Below, one piece after another: positions 9,726 through 17,668 of a stretch of 64,000 nucleotides of DNA. Made by a program: the position numbers and the translations under genes. This stretch comes from Candidatus Enterococcus moelleringii (GTDB lineage Bacteria; Bacillota; Bacilli; Lactobacillales; Enterococcaceae). The stretch covers positions 1-64,000 of the forward strand of contig NZ_JAFREM010000006.1 in assembly GCF_017377575.1 (NCBI RefSeq). Reading direction: 5' to 3'. Each line of letters begins with the position of its first letter. Position 1 is the stretch's first letter. The notes under the pieces are model-generated. The model was not told the origin of the DNA. It was given only the letters and a program-made list of their open reading frames with translations, and searched no databases.

Positions 9726-10554
9726 TCTGACTCACCTGCTTTTCATAAATTTCATTGGCCTGCATTTCCTCAGGACGATACTGCTGCATCCGACTGATAA
9801 ATTCATCCCAGTCGACTTCTTCACCTAGAAACTCTGGTCCATCAACACAAGCGAACTTAATGCTGTCTGCAACTGTTACACGACAGCCGCCGCACATACC
9901 TGTGCCATCAATCATAATCGGATTCAAGGAAACATAAATCGGTACGTCATGCTTTTGCGCTGTAATCGTACAGAATTTCATCATGATACTTGGGCCAATC
10001 GCCCATGCCGTGTGGATGTCTTCTCTTGCAAAAACTTCCTCCATCGCTTGGGTAACTAGTCCTTTTTGGCCGATTGATCCATCATCTGTCATTAAGATCA
10101 GTTCATCAGAAAACTCTTGGCACTCATCTCTTAAAATCAATAGATCTTTAGTTTTTGCTCCAAGAATAGTAATTACTCGATTGCCTGCTTCTTTTAAACC
10201 TTTGACTATTGGAAACAAGGCTGCAATACCAACCCCGCCGCCAACCAGCATAACCGTCCCAAAATTTTCAATCTCTGTCGGTTTTCCTAGAGGTCCAACA
10301 ACATCTGCTAAAGACTCGCCTTCCATTACCTTAGACAGCTGGGCGGTTGATTTGCCAATCACTTGGAAAATCAAGCGAACTAAACCAGCTTCTGGATCCA
10401 CATCAACCACCGTCAACGGAATCCGCTCACCAAATTCGTCAATTCGCAAAATGACGAATTGACCAGGTTTTGCTTTGTTGGCGATTCTTGGAGCCTCGAC
10501 CAAAATCTCAAATTCGATTGGTGCCAATTCTTTTCGTTTCACTACTTTAAACAA
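9718..10554 (-). CDS. nfnA: NfnA-like small subunit (FAD, [2Fe-2S])
   Basis: A ferredoxin-NADP-reductase-fold protein of 278 aa, like SudB and the dihydroorotate dehydrogenase electron-transfer subunit. FAD binding is indicated by RIPLTVVD, NAD binding by MLVGGGVGIAALFP. The C-terminal cluster has C221, C224 and C236 with an aspartate at 216, consistent with the three-Cys/one-Asp [2Fe-2S] site described for NfnA. It starts at TTG 10554 behind GAGGTGAT, and no ATG fits. It lies 28 bases downstream of the flavodoxin gene and overlaps nfnB. There is no pyrD nearby, arguing against a PyrK role. Confidence 0.87.
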   Translation of the reverse strand: MFKVVKRKELAPIEFEILVEAPRIANKAKPGQFVILRIDEFGERIPLTVVDVDPEAGLVRLIFQVIGKSTAQLSKVMEGESLADVVGPLGKPTEIENFGTVMLVGGGVGIAALFPIVKGLKEAGNRVITILGAKTKDLLILRDECQEFSDELILMTDDGSIGQKGLVTQAMEEVFAREDIHTAWAIGPSIMMKFCTITAQKHDVPIYVSLNPIMIDGTGMCGGCRVTVADSIKFACVDGPEFLGEEVDWDEFISRMQQYRPEEMQANEIYEKQVSQNG

Positions 10555-10582
10555 GTTATCACCTCAACCTTTTCCCTGAAGT

Positions 10583-11026
10583 CTATGCCTCAGCTAAAGC
10601 CTTAACGAGTGCTTTCAATACTTCTTCGTCTTCATCGTCTGCTTCGTTTTCGATCATTACAGTTTCTCCAACTTTTTTCGCGCCAGTTTTAGCAAAGGCT
10701 TCGTCAAAATCAATGGCAGCTTGACAGAAATAATCTGGATACAACTCACTATCCCCACTTCCAACAACCGCGTATACTTTTCCAGATAGATCTTGATCAG
10801 GTAATTCTTCATATAAATCTTCTAAGTCAAAAGGTCGTTCGCCATCTCCATCTGTATAAGTAGCTAATACACAAATATCTGCATCATCGTAAAAATCCGC
10901 ATCTGCATCGTCTGCTTCAACGCGTTCTACATCTATTCCAGCTGCTTTTAAAGCATCCTCCAAAATTTCTGAGATACCCTCCGTGTTGCCTGTGTTACTT
11001 GCATAAACGATTTTTGCTAATGCCAT
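10583..11026 (-). CDS. Flavodoxin
   Basis: A short-chain flavodoxin of 147 aa. The FMN phosphate loop is YASNTGNTEGIS near residue 8, followed by the isoalloxazine-contact segments TYTDGDGERP and VGSGDSELYPDYFC. It is very acidic, as usual for an electron carrier. The ATG at 11026 is preferred to one nine bases upstream because AAGGAAGG is then correctly spaced. It is the first gene of the operon with nfnAB and nifJ, and so probably the physiological partner of the pyruvate oxidoreductase, perhaps replacing ferredoxin under iron limitation. Confidence 0.95.
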   Translation of the reverse strand: MALAKIVYASNTGNTEGISEILEDALKAAGIDVERVEADDADADFYDDADICVLATYTDGDGERPFDLEDLYEELPDQDLSGKVYAVVGSGDSELYPDYFCQAAIDFDEAFAKTGAKKVGETVMIENEADDEDEEVLKALVKALAEA

Positions 11027-11091
11027 GTTAGTCATCCTTCCTTTTTGTATGATTTTATATCAATAAGATTTACTGATATTGACAATTGATA

Positions 11092-11101
11092 AAAGCGCTT
11101 T
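11092..11101. promoter_or_regulatory. cre-like palindrome upstream of flavodoxin gene
   Basis: AAAGCGCTTT is a perfect 10-base palindrome matching the core of CcpA operators. It lies about 65 bases upstream of the flavodoxin start, downstream of the candidate TATAAT element, where a repressor would act as a roadblock. Confidence 0.4.
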
Positions 11102-11243
11102 ATAGATCCTTTGCGCTAATACTCTTAAAACTAACTTTCGCTAGTGATCCTTAAAATCAGCCACGATTGCTGCCGATAATTGTAAAGAAAACATTCGAAA
11201 ATGAGAATCACTGGACTAGCAGCTAGTTATTCGTATCAAGATA

Positions 11244-11249
11244 ATTATA
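11244..11249 (-). promoter_or_regulatory. Candidate -10 element of the fld-nfnAB-nifJ operon
   Basis: A perfect TATAAT on the minus strand lies about 220 bases upstream of the flavodoxin start. No good -35 hexamer is found 16-18 bases upstream, which fits a promoter that needs an activator. Confidence 0.45.
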
Positions 11250-11291
11250 ACAAAAAAAAGGCGCGATTGCGGGAAAACAGACAATTAACAA

Positions 11292-11306
11292 TGAGAACCG
11301 TTCTCA
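11292..11306. promoter_or_regulatory. 7-1-7 palindromic operator upstream of fld operon
   Basis: TGAGAAC-C-GTTCTCA is a perfect 15-base palindrome with one central base, the geometry of Fur/PerR/Zur-family boxes. It lies 42 bases upstream of the candidate TATAAT. A close copy precedes the rnf promoter at 16797-16811. The identity of the regulator is unknown; the base sequence does not match the usual Fur or PerR consensus well. Confidence 0.6.
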
Positions 11307-11464
11307 AATGTTTATCTCTGTTTTAACACCTTTTTCTAATATTGATAAATGCTGATATTATCGGAAATATTGTGCCTAGTGTACTCCATGAACTTAAGGT
11401 TAATTTCCTAAACAATATCACATCAAAGACGTCTGTTATATATCAGAAGAGCTCATCAGTGCTT

Positions 11465-11478
11465 TTGTTATATAACAA
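11465..11478. repeat. Perfect 14-base palindrome TTGTTATATAACAA
   Basis: A perfect palindrome in the non-coding region, about 35 bases from a related imperfect one (TCTGTTATATATCAGA near 11429-11444). It could be an operator or merely AT-rich symmetry; no gene start is within 300 bases. Confidence 0.4.
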
Positions 11479-11605
11479 CAGCTGATTTCTCTCCTTTATT
11501 GTCATTAGTACAATTCTATTTCCGAAACTCCAAAGAGACATAAATGAAACACGCCCATAGTATCCCCGCTTCTATCTCCAGTAAAAAAGCTCTGCTTTTA
11601 GTCAC

Positions 11606-11638
11606 AAAAAATCCTGCTTCTCATATGATAGCAGGATT
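11606..11638 (-). terminator. Terminator of the rnf operon
   Basis: The perfect stem AATCCTGCT / AGCAGGATT with an 11-base loop is followed on the minus strand by six T. It lies 41 bases beyond the rnfB stop codon. Confidence 0.9.
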
Positions 11639-11678
11639 ATCTTATATTTTTAGTTAAATCAAAATGCTGTTGAAAAAA

Positions 11679-12491
11679 TTAGCTGCTCACCGTTTCCTTT
11701 ACCGGCAGCTCTACGATACAATTTTGCGGACAAACTTCAACACATTCACCACAATTGATACATAGATCCGGATCGATTACTGCGACATTATTTTCCATAG
11801 TAATCGCTTTTTGCGGACAGGTTTTCACACAGCGGTTACAAGAAATACAACCTACGTCGCAGATTTTGCGGACGCCGCCACCCTTGTCTTGATTCGAACA
11901 AGCAACGATTGACGTATTTTCAGCTGGTAATATTTTGATTAAACTTTTCGGACAAGCAGTGATGCATTTTAAGCAGCCGACACATTTGTCGGGATCTATT
12001 TTAGCAACTCCGTCAACGACATGGATGGCATCATAGGCACAAACTGTCTTACAGTCTCCATAACCCATGCACCCGAAACGACAAGCTTGCGGACCACCAA
12101 AAATTTGATTAGCGCCATAACAAGTGTCCGTTCCTAAATAATCCATTTTTTTATTGGTAAATTCACATGTACCATTGCAGCGGACAAATGCTGCTACCTT
12201 TTGAACTTCGCCAACTTCTACACCTAATATTTCTGATAAAGCTTGACGTGTGACCGCACCCCCTGGAGTACAGTTGGTTACTTCCGCTTTGCCTTCTGCC
12301 ATGGCTTTTGCGTAACCGTCACAGCCAGAAAATCCGCAGGCTCCGCAATTAATTCCAGGCAGTGCTTCTCTCAGCGCCTCTTCTTTTTCATCTACCGGTT
12401 TATGAAAAATAATTGTCGCTAACGAAAGAATGACGCCAGCAACCAGACCCATTCCACTGACGATGCCAATGGGTATCATGATTTCCATCAT
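11679..12491 (-). CDS. rnfB: Rnf complex subunit RnfB (iron-sulfur protein)
   Basis: The electron-entry subunit of the ion-pumping ferredoxin:NAD+ oxidoreductase, 270 aa. An N-terminal membrane helix (residues 4-25) is followed by the RnfB-specific cluster LPGINCGACGFSGCDGYA and then ferredoxin-type clusters (CVGCLKCITACP, CISCNRCVKTCP, CINCGECVEVCPQNC). The start is ATG 12491 behind AGGAGGTG; the longer frame to 12536 would overlap rnfA without a ribosome site. It is the last gene of rnfCDGEAB, the order found in clostridia and acetogens. Confidence 0.95.
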   Translation of the reverse strand: MMEIMIPIGIVSGMGLVAGVILSLATIIFHKPVDEKEEALREALPGINCGACGFSGCDGYAKAMAEGKAEVTNCTPGGAVTRQALSEILGVEVGEVQKVAAFVRCNGTCEFTNKKMDYLGTDTCYGANQIFGGPQACRFGCMGYGDCKTVCAYDAIHVVDGVAKIDPDKCVGCLKCITACPKSLIKILPAENTSIVACSNQDKGGGVRKICDVGCISCNRCVKTCPQKAITMENNVAVIDPDLCINCGECVEVCPQNCIVELPVKETVSS

Positions 12492-12504
12492 ATATTTACA
12501 CCTC

Positions 12505-13095
12505 CTATTGGAATAAGCCTTCTGCCAAACCGGCAAAGCCTAGAAACGATAATGCTACAATCGCCGCAGCAATTAGGGTGATTGGCAAGCCCTTAAGCGA
12601 ATCAGGAATATCATTGCCTTCTAAGCGGCCTCGCACACCTGCAAAGATCACCATTGCTAATAAAAATCCAACACCTGCAGCAAATGAATTAACTATGGAT
12701 TGCACATATGAATAGCTTTTTGAAAAATTCAGAATGGTTACACCTAACACGGCACAATTAGTCGTAATCAATGGCAGATAAATACCTAACGCATTGTATA
12801 AAGGAGTCATGTAGCGTTTCATCACGACCTCAACCAATTGAACCAATGCAGCGATAGTCAAGATAAAAACAATTGTCTGCAAATAATCCAATCCTAATGG
12901 AACTAATAGAGCACTATAGAGCGGATAGGTCACTAAGGTAGCCAACACCATAACGAAAGTAACCGCCAGCGACATCCCTACTGCTGTATCCAATTTTTTC
13001 GATACACCTAGAAAAGGACAAATTCCTAAAAACTGTGACAATACAAAGTTATCGGTGAGAATACCTGCAACTAAAATAGTAACAAAAGCTTGCAT
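12505..13095 (-). CDS. rnfA: Rnf complex membrane subunit RnfA
   Basis: An integral membrane protein of 196 aa with about six helices. The N-terminal segment LTDNFVLSQFLGICPFLGVS carries the conserved cysteine that in RnfA/NqrE pairs contributes to an intramembrane iron site. It shares one base with rnfE (TAATG), indicating translational coupling, and is followed by rnfB 13 bases later. It is homologous to RnfE in inverted topology, as in all Rnf complexes. Confidence 0.95.
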   Translation of the reverse strand: MQAFVTILVAGILTDNFVLSQFLGICPFLGVSKKLDTAVGMSLAVTFVMVLATLVTYPLYSALLVPLGLDYLQTIVFILTIAALVQLVEVVMKRYMTPLYNALGIYLPLITTNCAVLGVTILNFSKSYSYVQSIVNSFAAGVGFLLAMVIFAGVRGRLEGNDIPDSLKGLPITLIAAAIVALSFLGFAGLAEGLFQ

Positions 13096-13772
13096 TAGTT
13101 ATCACCTGCCTTATCTTCACAAACAGTCGTACAGGCTTCAGCTATTGGACAAGCAGAACAATCCACATCTTTTGTAGTACGGTCGCCAAGTTTGTTCGCA
13201 ACCATTACTAAAATGCCAAAAACGAAAAATCCACCAGGTGGCAGCAGCATAATCGTCATCGGTGGGACAAATCCAGCAGTAATCGGAAAGCCTAGGAAAG
13301 TACCGCTGCCGATCAACTCACGAATTCCGCCCATACACAAAAGAGCCATAGTAAAACCAACTCCCATGCCCAGACCATCTAAAGCAGAATGAACTACCGG
13401 ATGATTTTTAGCATAGGCCTCTGCCCGGCCGAGAATAATACAATTCACAACGATTAAAGGCAAATAAATTCCTAAAGTCGCATCTAATGCAGGAGCCAAC
13501 GCTTTAACCACCAATTGTACTACGGTTACAAAACCAGCAATAATTGTGATAAAAGCTGGAATCCTGACACGATCAGGGATAACTTTACGTAAAAGGGAGA
13601 TCACGACATTCGATCCTAACAATACGACAGTCGCAGCAACCCCCATCCCTAATCCATCCATAGCAGATGTTGTCACGGCCAAAGTCGGACAGGTTCCTAA
13701 CATTAAACGAAGTACTGGATTTTCGGTAATTAAGCCTTTCGTAAAAATAGCGGATGCTTTTTCTTTTTCCAT
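13095..13772 (-). CDS. rnfE: Rnf complex membrane subunit RnfE
   Basis: A six-helix membrane protein of 225 aa. The motif ITENPVLRLMLGTCPTLAVT carries the conserved intramembrane cysteine matching that of RnfA. The extra C-terminal tail CSACPIAEACTTVC contains four cysteines and may bind another metal or cluster; I cannot tell from sequence. It overlaps rnfA by one base and sits 14 bases after rnfG. Confidence 0.94.
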   Translation of the reverse strand: MEKEKASAIFTKGLITENPVLRLMLGTCPTLAVTTSAMDGLGMGVAATVVLLGSNVVISLLRKVIPDRVRIPAFITIIAGFVTVVQLVVKALAPALDATLGIYLPLIVVNCIILGRAEAYAKNHPVVHSALDGLGMGVGFTMALLCMGGIRELIGSGTFLGFPITAGFVPPMTIMLLPPGGFFVFGILVMVANKLGDRTTKDVDCSACPIAEACTTVCEDKAGDN

Positions 13773-13786
13773 TGAATCTCCCCCCT

Positions 13787-14341
13787 TTAGTTTTCCGAAG
13801 CAGTCACTTGTTCAAAAAGAACGAGTGCTTCTTCTACCGATTTTGCTACAGCATTTGAAGATTTTGTCGCTCCCGTGACAGCTTCGACTTGATTTTCAGC
13901 GGGCTCGTTTTTCACGACCTCTGGAAATCCAGTCAGTCCCGAAAACTGATCAACAAAATCTTTCCTTGTGACATTTTGTCCTAAACCAGGGGTTTCATTG
14001 GATGCATCCAAAATATCGATTCCCACGATTTCTCCATCTGACACAGCGCTCATGACACTCACATCACTGCCGTAACCGTAAGCCTGGGTGACAAAAAGAT
14101 AGCCTACAGTCTCACCTGATGCATCCAGCGCTTTAAAGGCTTGATTTCCGCCTGTGACATCTACTTCCTCAAATTCATCAGCTTTAATCAGCTGACTCAT
14201 CACAGTTTGGGTTTGCTCCCACTCTTGTTGAGCAATTCGTTCTTTAAAAACGGAACGAGTCCCAGCAACTGCAAAAGTAACAACTAAACATATGATAAAA
14301 AGGCAAAGGGCATCTGAAAAGACCACTTTCGATTGTTTCAT
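13787..14341 (-). CDS. rnfG: Rnf complex subunit RnfG (covalent FMN)
   Basis: A protein of 184 aa with one N-terminal membrane helix and an extracytoplasmic FMN-binding domain. The motif VTGATKSS near residue 158 matches the S/TGATxSS sequence whose second threonine carries phosphoester-linked FMN. ATG 14341 overlaps the rnfD stop by four bases (ATGA). Covalent flavinylation would require an ApbE transferase, which is not in this window. Confidence 0.94.
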   Translation of the reverse strand: MKQSKVVFSDALCLFIICLVVTFAVAGTRSVFKERIAQQEWEQTQTVMSQLIKADEFEEVDVTGGNQAFKALDASGETVGYLFVTQAYGYGSDVSVMSAVSDGEIVGIDILDASNETPGLGQNVTRKDFVDQFSGLTGFPEVVKNEPAENQVEAVTGATKSSNAVAKSVEEALVLFEQVTASEN

Positions 14342-15279
14342 TTTGCTTTCGCCTCCTCACCAAAGACTTTCGGAATCGTCAAATTCTCAATGTGAGGAAC
14401 TAAAATATTCATTAATAAGATTGCGTAAGAAACACCTTCAGGAAGTGCGGCAAAGAAACGAATTAAAATCGTGACAATCCCACAACCAACTCCGAAAATA
14501 ACCTTGCCCTTTCTGGTAATCGGTGAAGTTGTATAATCGGTGGCCATAAAAATAGCTCCCAGCATTAACCCGCCAGACATCATTTGATAAAGTGGATTGG
14601 CACCTAGTAAAGTGCCTAAAACCGCAACAGTACCTATGAAACAAAGAGGAATGATTGGTGAGATTACTTTACGTGCAATTAAATAGACTCCCCCAATAAG
14701 CAAAGCCAGTGTACAGGTCTCGCCTAGGCTTCCTGCCCTTACTCCTAAGAACATATCCATCAGTGAGGGGATAGCTTGACCTGTTTGGACAGCTGAAAAA
14801 TAGGTAGCCGAAGAAACCACATCCGATCCTACCATCATATAATCCATTGGAGGCTGCCAAGTGTTCATCTGAGAAGCAAAGGACATCAAAAGTACAATGC
14901 GGGCAGTAATAGCCGGATTGACGAAGTTTTGTCCCACACCGCCAAAAAATTCCTTCACGATTATGATTGCAATCGCCCCACCTAAAGCCGCCATCCAAAA
15001 TGGCAAGGTAACTGGGAGATTCAGCGCCAATAAGATACCCGTAACAACCGCGGTTAAATTTTTGATTGTATCCGGCCGCTTCAAGATTTTTCTAGTTAAA
15101 TATTCACTTAGTACACAGGCTGCAACAGTTACTAAAATCAACATAAGTGCTCGAAAGCCAAAAATAATGGTGGAAGCAATGACTGCCGGAAGCAAAGCAA
15201 TAATCACATCTAGCATAATATTGCGGCTGCTTCGTCCACAGTGCAGATGCGGCGAGATAGAAACTGGTAATTTGTTCAT
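14338..15279 (-). CDS. rnfD: Rnf complex membrane subunit RnfD (covalent FMN)
   Basis: A polytopic membrane protein of 313 aa. VVSSATYFSA contains the threonine expected to bear covalent FMN, and FFGGVGQNFVNPA is a family signature. The start is ATG 15279, which overlaps the rnfC stop as ATGA and has AGAGAGG upstream; the frame extension to 15378 lies inside rnfC and is rejected. The four-base overlaps on both sides show tight translational coupling. Confidence 0.95.
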   Translation of the reverse strand: MNKLPVSISPHLHCGRSSRNIMLDVIIALLPAVIASTIIFGFRALMLILVTVAACVLSEYLTRKILKRPDTIKNLTAVVTGILLALNLPVTLPFWMAALGGAIAIIIVKEFFGGVGQNFVNPAITARIVLLMSFASQMNTWQPPMDYMMVGSDVVSSATYFSAVQTGQAIPSLMDMFLGVRAGSLGETCTLALLIGGVYLIARKVISPIIPLCFIGTVAVLGTLLGANPLYQMMSGGLMLGAIFMATDYTTSPITRKGKVIFGVGCGIVTILIRFFAALPEGVSYAILLMNILVPHIENLTIPKVFGEEAKAK

Positions 15280-16601
15280 TTCGCTGCCTCTCTTTCTAAT
15301 AGTTTTGCTTGTTTCATGGATTGTACTAAGCGGCGGCCAGCCGGACAGACATAGGAACAACAGCCGCATTCCATGCATGCAGATACATTCAGCTTCTTCA
15401 ATCCTTCTACATCATTGTTCCGTGTGCATCGTTCAATTTGAACCGGCAGTAACGACATCGGACAAGCAGTCACACAGCGACCACAACGAATACACGGAGA
15501 TTCTTCAGGCAAGCCTTGTGCCTCCGAGATAAGAGTGATGGCATTGGTTTGTTTCGTGATGGGCAAATCCATAGAATATTGGGAAATACCCATCATTGGT
15601 CCACCTAAGATGACTTTACTTGGCTCTTCGATCAATCCGCCGCAGAATTTTACGACATCACTGATTGGCGTACCGATGGGTACCACCACATTTTTGGGTG
15701 TCGCAATATTCCCATCTACAGTAATTCTTTTCGTGATCAACGGAACACCCGTCTCAAGGTATTCTTGCAAGCGGGAAATTGTTGAGATATTCATGATTAA
15801 ACAGCCTACTTCAGAAGGAAGTTTGCCAGGTGGGATTTTCCGGCCGGTTGTCGCATAGACAAGCATTTTTTCTGCTCCTTGAGGATATAAGGATGGAATC
15901 TCCATCACATCGATCGTCGGATCAAGATCTGCCAACTCATTCAAGCGATCCCGCAAAATTTGCAGCCCTTTTGGTTTATTGCTTTCGATCCCTACTACAC
16001 CATGGGGAATGTTTAAATGCTTCATGACTACTTGCATCCCGGCAATAATCCGCTCAGGATATTCCAGACTTTCGCGATAATCTGAAGTGATAAAGGGCTC
16101 GCATTCTGCTCCGTTGATCACCAATGTATCAATCGGTGTTTCATCTTTGACAGCAAGTTTTACATGCAGTGGAAAACCAGCCCCACCAATCCCTACTAAG
16201 CCACTGTTTCTGGCGGCTTTCAATAGATCTTCTTTGGAATCGATAGGAACTGGTCCATGCTCCTCAACTTTTGTATCCAATCCGTCATTTACGATATGAA
16301 TAGCATCACACATCTGCCCATTTGATAATTGCACAGGTTTTATTGCCTTTACCTTGCCAGAAACTGACGCATGAATCGGCGCCGATACGAAGGCCTCCGA
16401 ATCTCCAATTACTTGACCGACTGAGACAATCTCCCTTGCCTTGATTGTCGGTTTGCAGGGTCCCCCAATATGCTGTTGCAATGGAATAATCACCATTTCG
16501 GGCGGGGTAATTATAACGCTTTCAACTTCTGCAGTATTTTTATTGTGGGGAACTCTGACACCTCCTTTGAACTTTGCAATTGCTTTAACCAATGTTTCCA
16601 T
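15276..16601 (-). CDS. rnfC: Rnf complex subunit RnfC (NADH/FMN, iron-sulfur)
   Basis: The peripheral subunit of 441 aa that holds the NAD(H) site. IGGAGFPLHVKL and VINGAECEPFITSDYR are the NADH/FMN-binding motifs. The C-terminal part has two [4Fe-4S] motifs, CIRCGRCVTACP and CMECGCCSYVCP. The start is ATG 16601 with GGGGGA seven bases upstream; an upstream extension to 16634 is not supported. It is the first gene of the rnf operon, with a promoter about 160 bases upstream. Confidence 0.95.
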   Translation of the reverse strand: METLVKAIAKFKGGVRVPHNKNTAEVESVIITPPEMVIIPLQQHIGGPCKPTIKAREIVSVGQVIGDSEAFVSAPIHASVSGKVKAIKPVQLSNGQMCDAIHIVNDGLDTKVEEHGPVPIDSKEDLLKAARNSGLVGIGGAGFPLHVKLAVKDETPIDTLVINGAECEPFITSDYRESLEYPERIIAGMQVVMKHLNIPHGVVGIESNKPKGLQILRDRLNELADLDPTIDVMEIPSLYPQGAEKMLVYATTGRKIPPGKLPSEVGCLIMNISTISRLQEYLETGVPLITKRITVDGNIATPKNVVVPIGTPISDVVKFCGGLIEEPSKVILGGPMMGISQYSMDLPITKQTNAITLISEAQGLPEESPCIRCGRCVTACPMSLLPVQIERCTRNNDVEGLKKLNVSACMECGCCSYVCPAGRRLVQSMKQAKLLEREAAK

Positions 16602-16756
16602 ACACAATCCCCCTTGTAATAAGAAGAGCGCCACGATCTCTTTTCAAGTTCGTGAAGCTAGACCTCAATATTGCTGATAAACTAATATTTGTACTTGTGA
16701 AATACTTATCATTCCATTACCAAAATAGAATAAGAACACGATTCGTGCTTGTTATT

Positions 16757-16786
16757 ATTATAACCTTATATTAAGCCCTTTCACAA
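16757..16786 (-). promoter_or_regulatory. Probable sigma-70 type promoter of the rnf operon
   Basis: On the minus strand TTGTGA (16786-16781) is followed after 18 bases by TATAAT (16762-16757). It lies about 160 bases upstream of rnfC, and the 7-1-7 palindrome begins 10 bases upstream of the -35. Confidence 0.6.
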
Positions 16787-16796
16787 TCCATTTAAG

Positions 16797-16811
16797 TGAG
16801 AATCGTTCTTA
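16797..16811. promoter_or_regulatory. 7-1-7 operator upstream of rnf promoter
   Basis: TGAGAAT-C-GTTCTTA is a near-palindrome of the same design as the perfect box before the flavodoxin operon (TGAGAAC-C-GTTCTCA). The position immediately upstream of the -35 suggests activation rather than occlusion. Confidence 0.55.
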
Positions 16812-16961
16812 ATCAAATTGAAAATCGAGGCATTATATAGAACTTTTCCAGTGAAAAATAAAACATTTGCCCAACTTTTTATAAAAATGAGGGTGGCAAA
16901 TATTGCGGGATTCCCTTTACCGTTTAAACTACAACAGACGTAGGAGAGGTTTATTTGACAA

Positions 16962-17001
16962 AAAAAAGTGCATTTAACGTTTAGTTAAAATACACTTTTT
17001 T
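16962..17001 (-). terminator. Terminator of the DUF1461/HAD/YutD gene group
   Basis: A long inverted repeat (AAAAAAGTG...CACTTTTTT arms with one mismatch) lies about 30 bases beyond the DUF1461 stop, with a T run on the minus strand. Confidence 0.8.
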
Positions 17002-17032
17002 AAACTATTCTTTTTTCAGCAGCTCCGAGAAA

Positions 17033-17668
17033 TCAAGCTTTTTTCAATTCATGTTTTCCGATCAAAACTTGCAGAATAAAAAGAACTTCCAATAAAACGA
17101 AAAACAGCAGGAAGCTATGAAGGAAAAATTCTTCTGGCAACACGTTGATAATAGGATCCGTTGCTGGATTGAAAATCCACGCGTCATTGTTGAAGAATAC
17201 GCCATGAAACGCTACAAAAAAGCGGTCAAAGCCCATTGCCATCACAACTGCCACAACTAAGGGCACGACCACCGCAACTTGAAACGGCTGGATCATTGTC
17301 CAAAGTCTTTCTCGCTTAACTAAATGTCTTAAATAAACAATGCTTGGAATTAAACTAACCAGCAGCACACCATAATTTAGTATAAACAGGCGTTTAACCT
17401 CATAAAAATGAAACGCACCGCTGGCCGACACTGGGAAATCAGTCATCTGCAACTCACTAACCCAAGGTGTGTTCAAATAATGCATTAACTGCCCAAAATT
17501 GGCTAACAATTCCTTTTCTGACAAGGTTGTATAGCTCAATAAATCTAACTGTTGAACATCCCATTGATACAGCCAACGCGCATTGATAGTTAAAGTGATC
17601 GCTAATGTCAGCAAAGTGAGAATCCAGCATACTAGGCCGGCTCGCTCCAGCCACAGCTGCTTACGCAT
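17033..17668 (-). CDS. DUF1461 (TIGR01906) family integral membrane protein
   Basis: A membrane protein of about 211 aa with four to five predicted helices. The first is at residues 10-30, and there are two long ones near the C-terminus. A large extracytoplasmic loop contains [28 protein letters not shown]-like sequence typical of the family. Function is unknown. ATG 17668 is used; an ATG 15 bases upstream is possible but has no ribosome site. Either way the gene overlaps the end of the HAD phosphatase gene, a conserved pairing in lactic acid bacteria. Confidence 0.85.
   Translation of the reverse strand: MRKQLWLERAGLVCWILTLLTLAITLTINARWLYQWDVQQLDLLSYTTLSEKELLANFGQLMHYLNTPWVSELQMTDFPVSASGAFHFYEVKRLFILNYGVLLVSLIPSIVYLRHLVKRERLWTMIQPFQVAVVVPLVVAVVMAMGFDRFFVAFHGVFFNNDAWIFNPATDPIINVLPEEFFLHSFLLFFVLLEVLFILQVLIGKHELKKA

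Larger units (their letters stand above)
11027..11678. other. 650-base regulatory intergenic region between rnf terminator and fld
   Basis: No credible coding frame is present. From right to left for the minus-strand fld operon it holds a 7-1-7 palindrome (11292-11306), a TATAAT element (11244-11249), a half-site TGAGAAT (11202-11208) and a cre-like core (11092-11101). The left part, 11320-11600, is AT-rich with two TGTTATATA-type palindromes and the rnf terminator at 11606-11638. Confidence 0.7.
16602..17032. other. 430-base intergenic region upstream of rnfC
   Basis: It holds the rnf leader (about 150 bases), a -35/-10 pair, the 7-1-7 box and, at the far end, the terminator of the DUF1461 gene. 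A short T-box-like string on the plus strand (about 16887-16920) is too degenerate to call. There is no coding frame. Confidence 0.7.

Noticed and set aside
9718-10554. Dihydroorotate dehydrogenase electron-transfer subunit (PyrK)
   Set aside because: No pyrimidine genes are nearby; it is coupled to nfnB.
16887-16920. T-box-like string GAGGGTGGCAAATATTGCGGG on the plus strand
   Set aside because: The core TGGNACCGCG is not intact, no specifier stem was found, and no plus-strand gene follows; at most a decayed leader.
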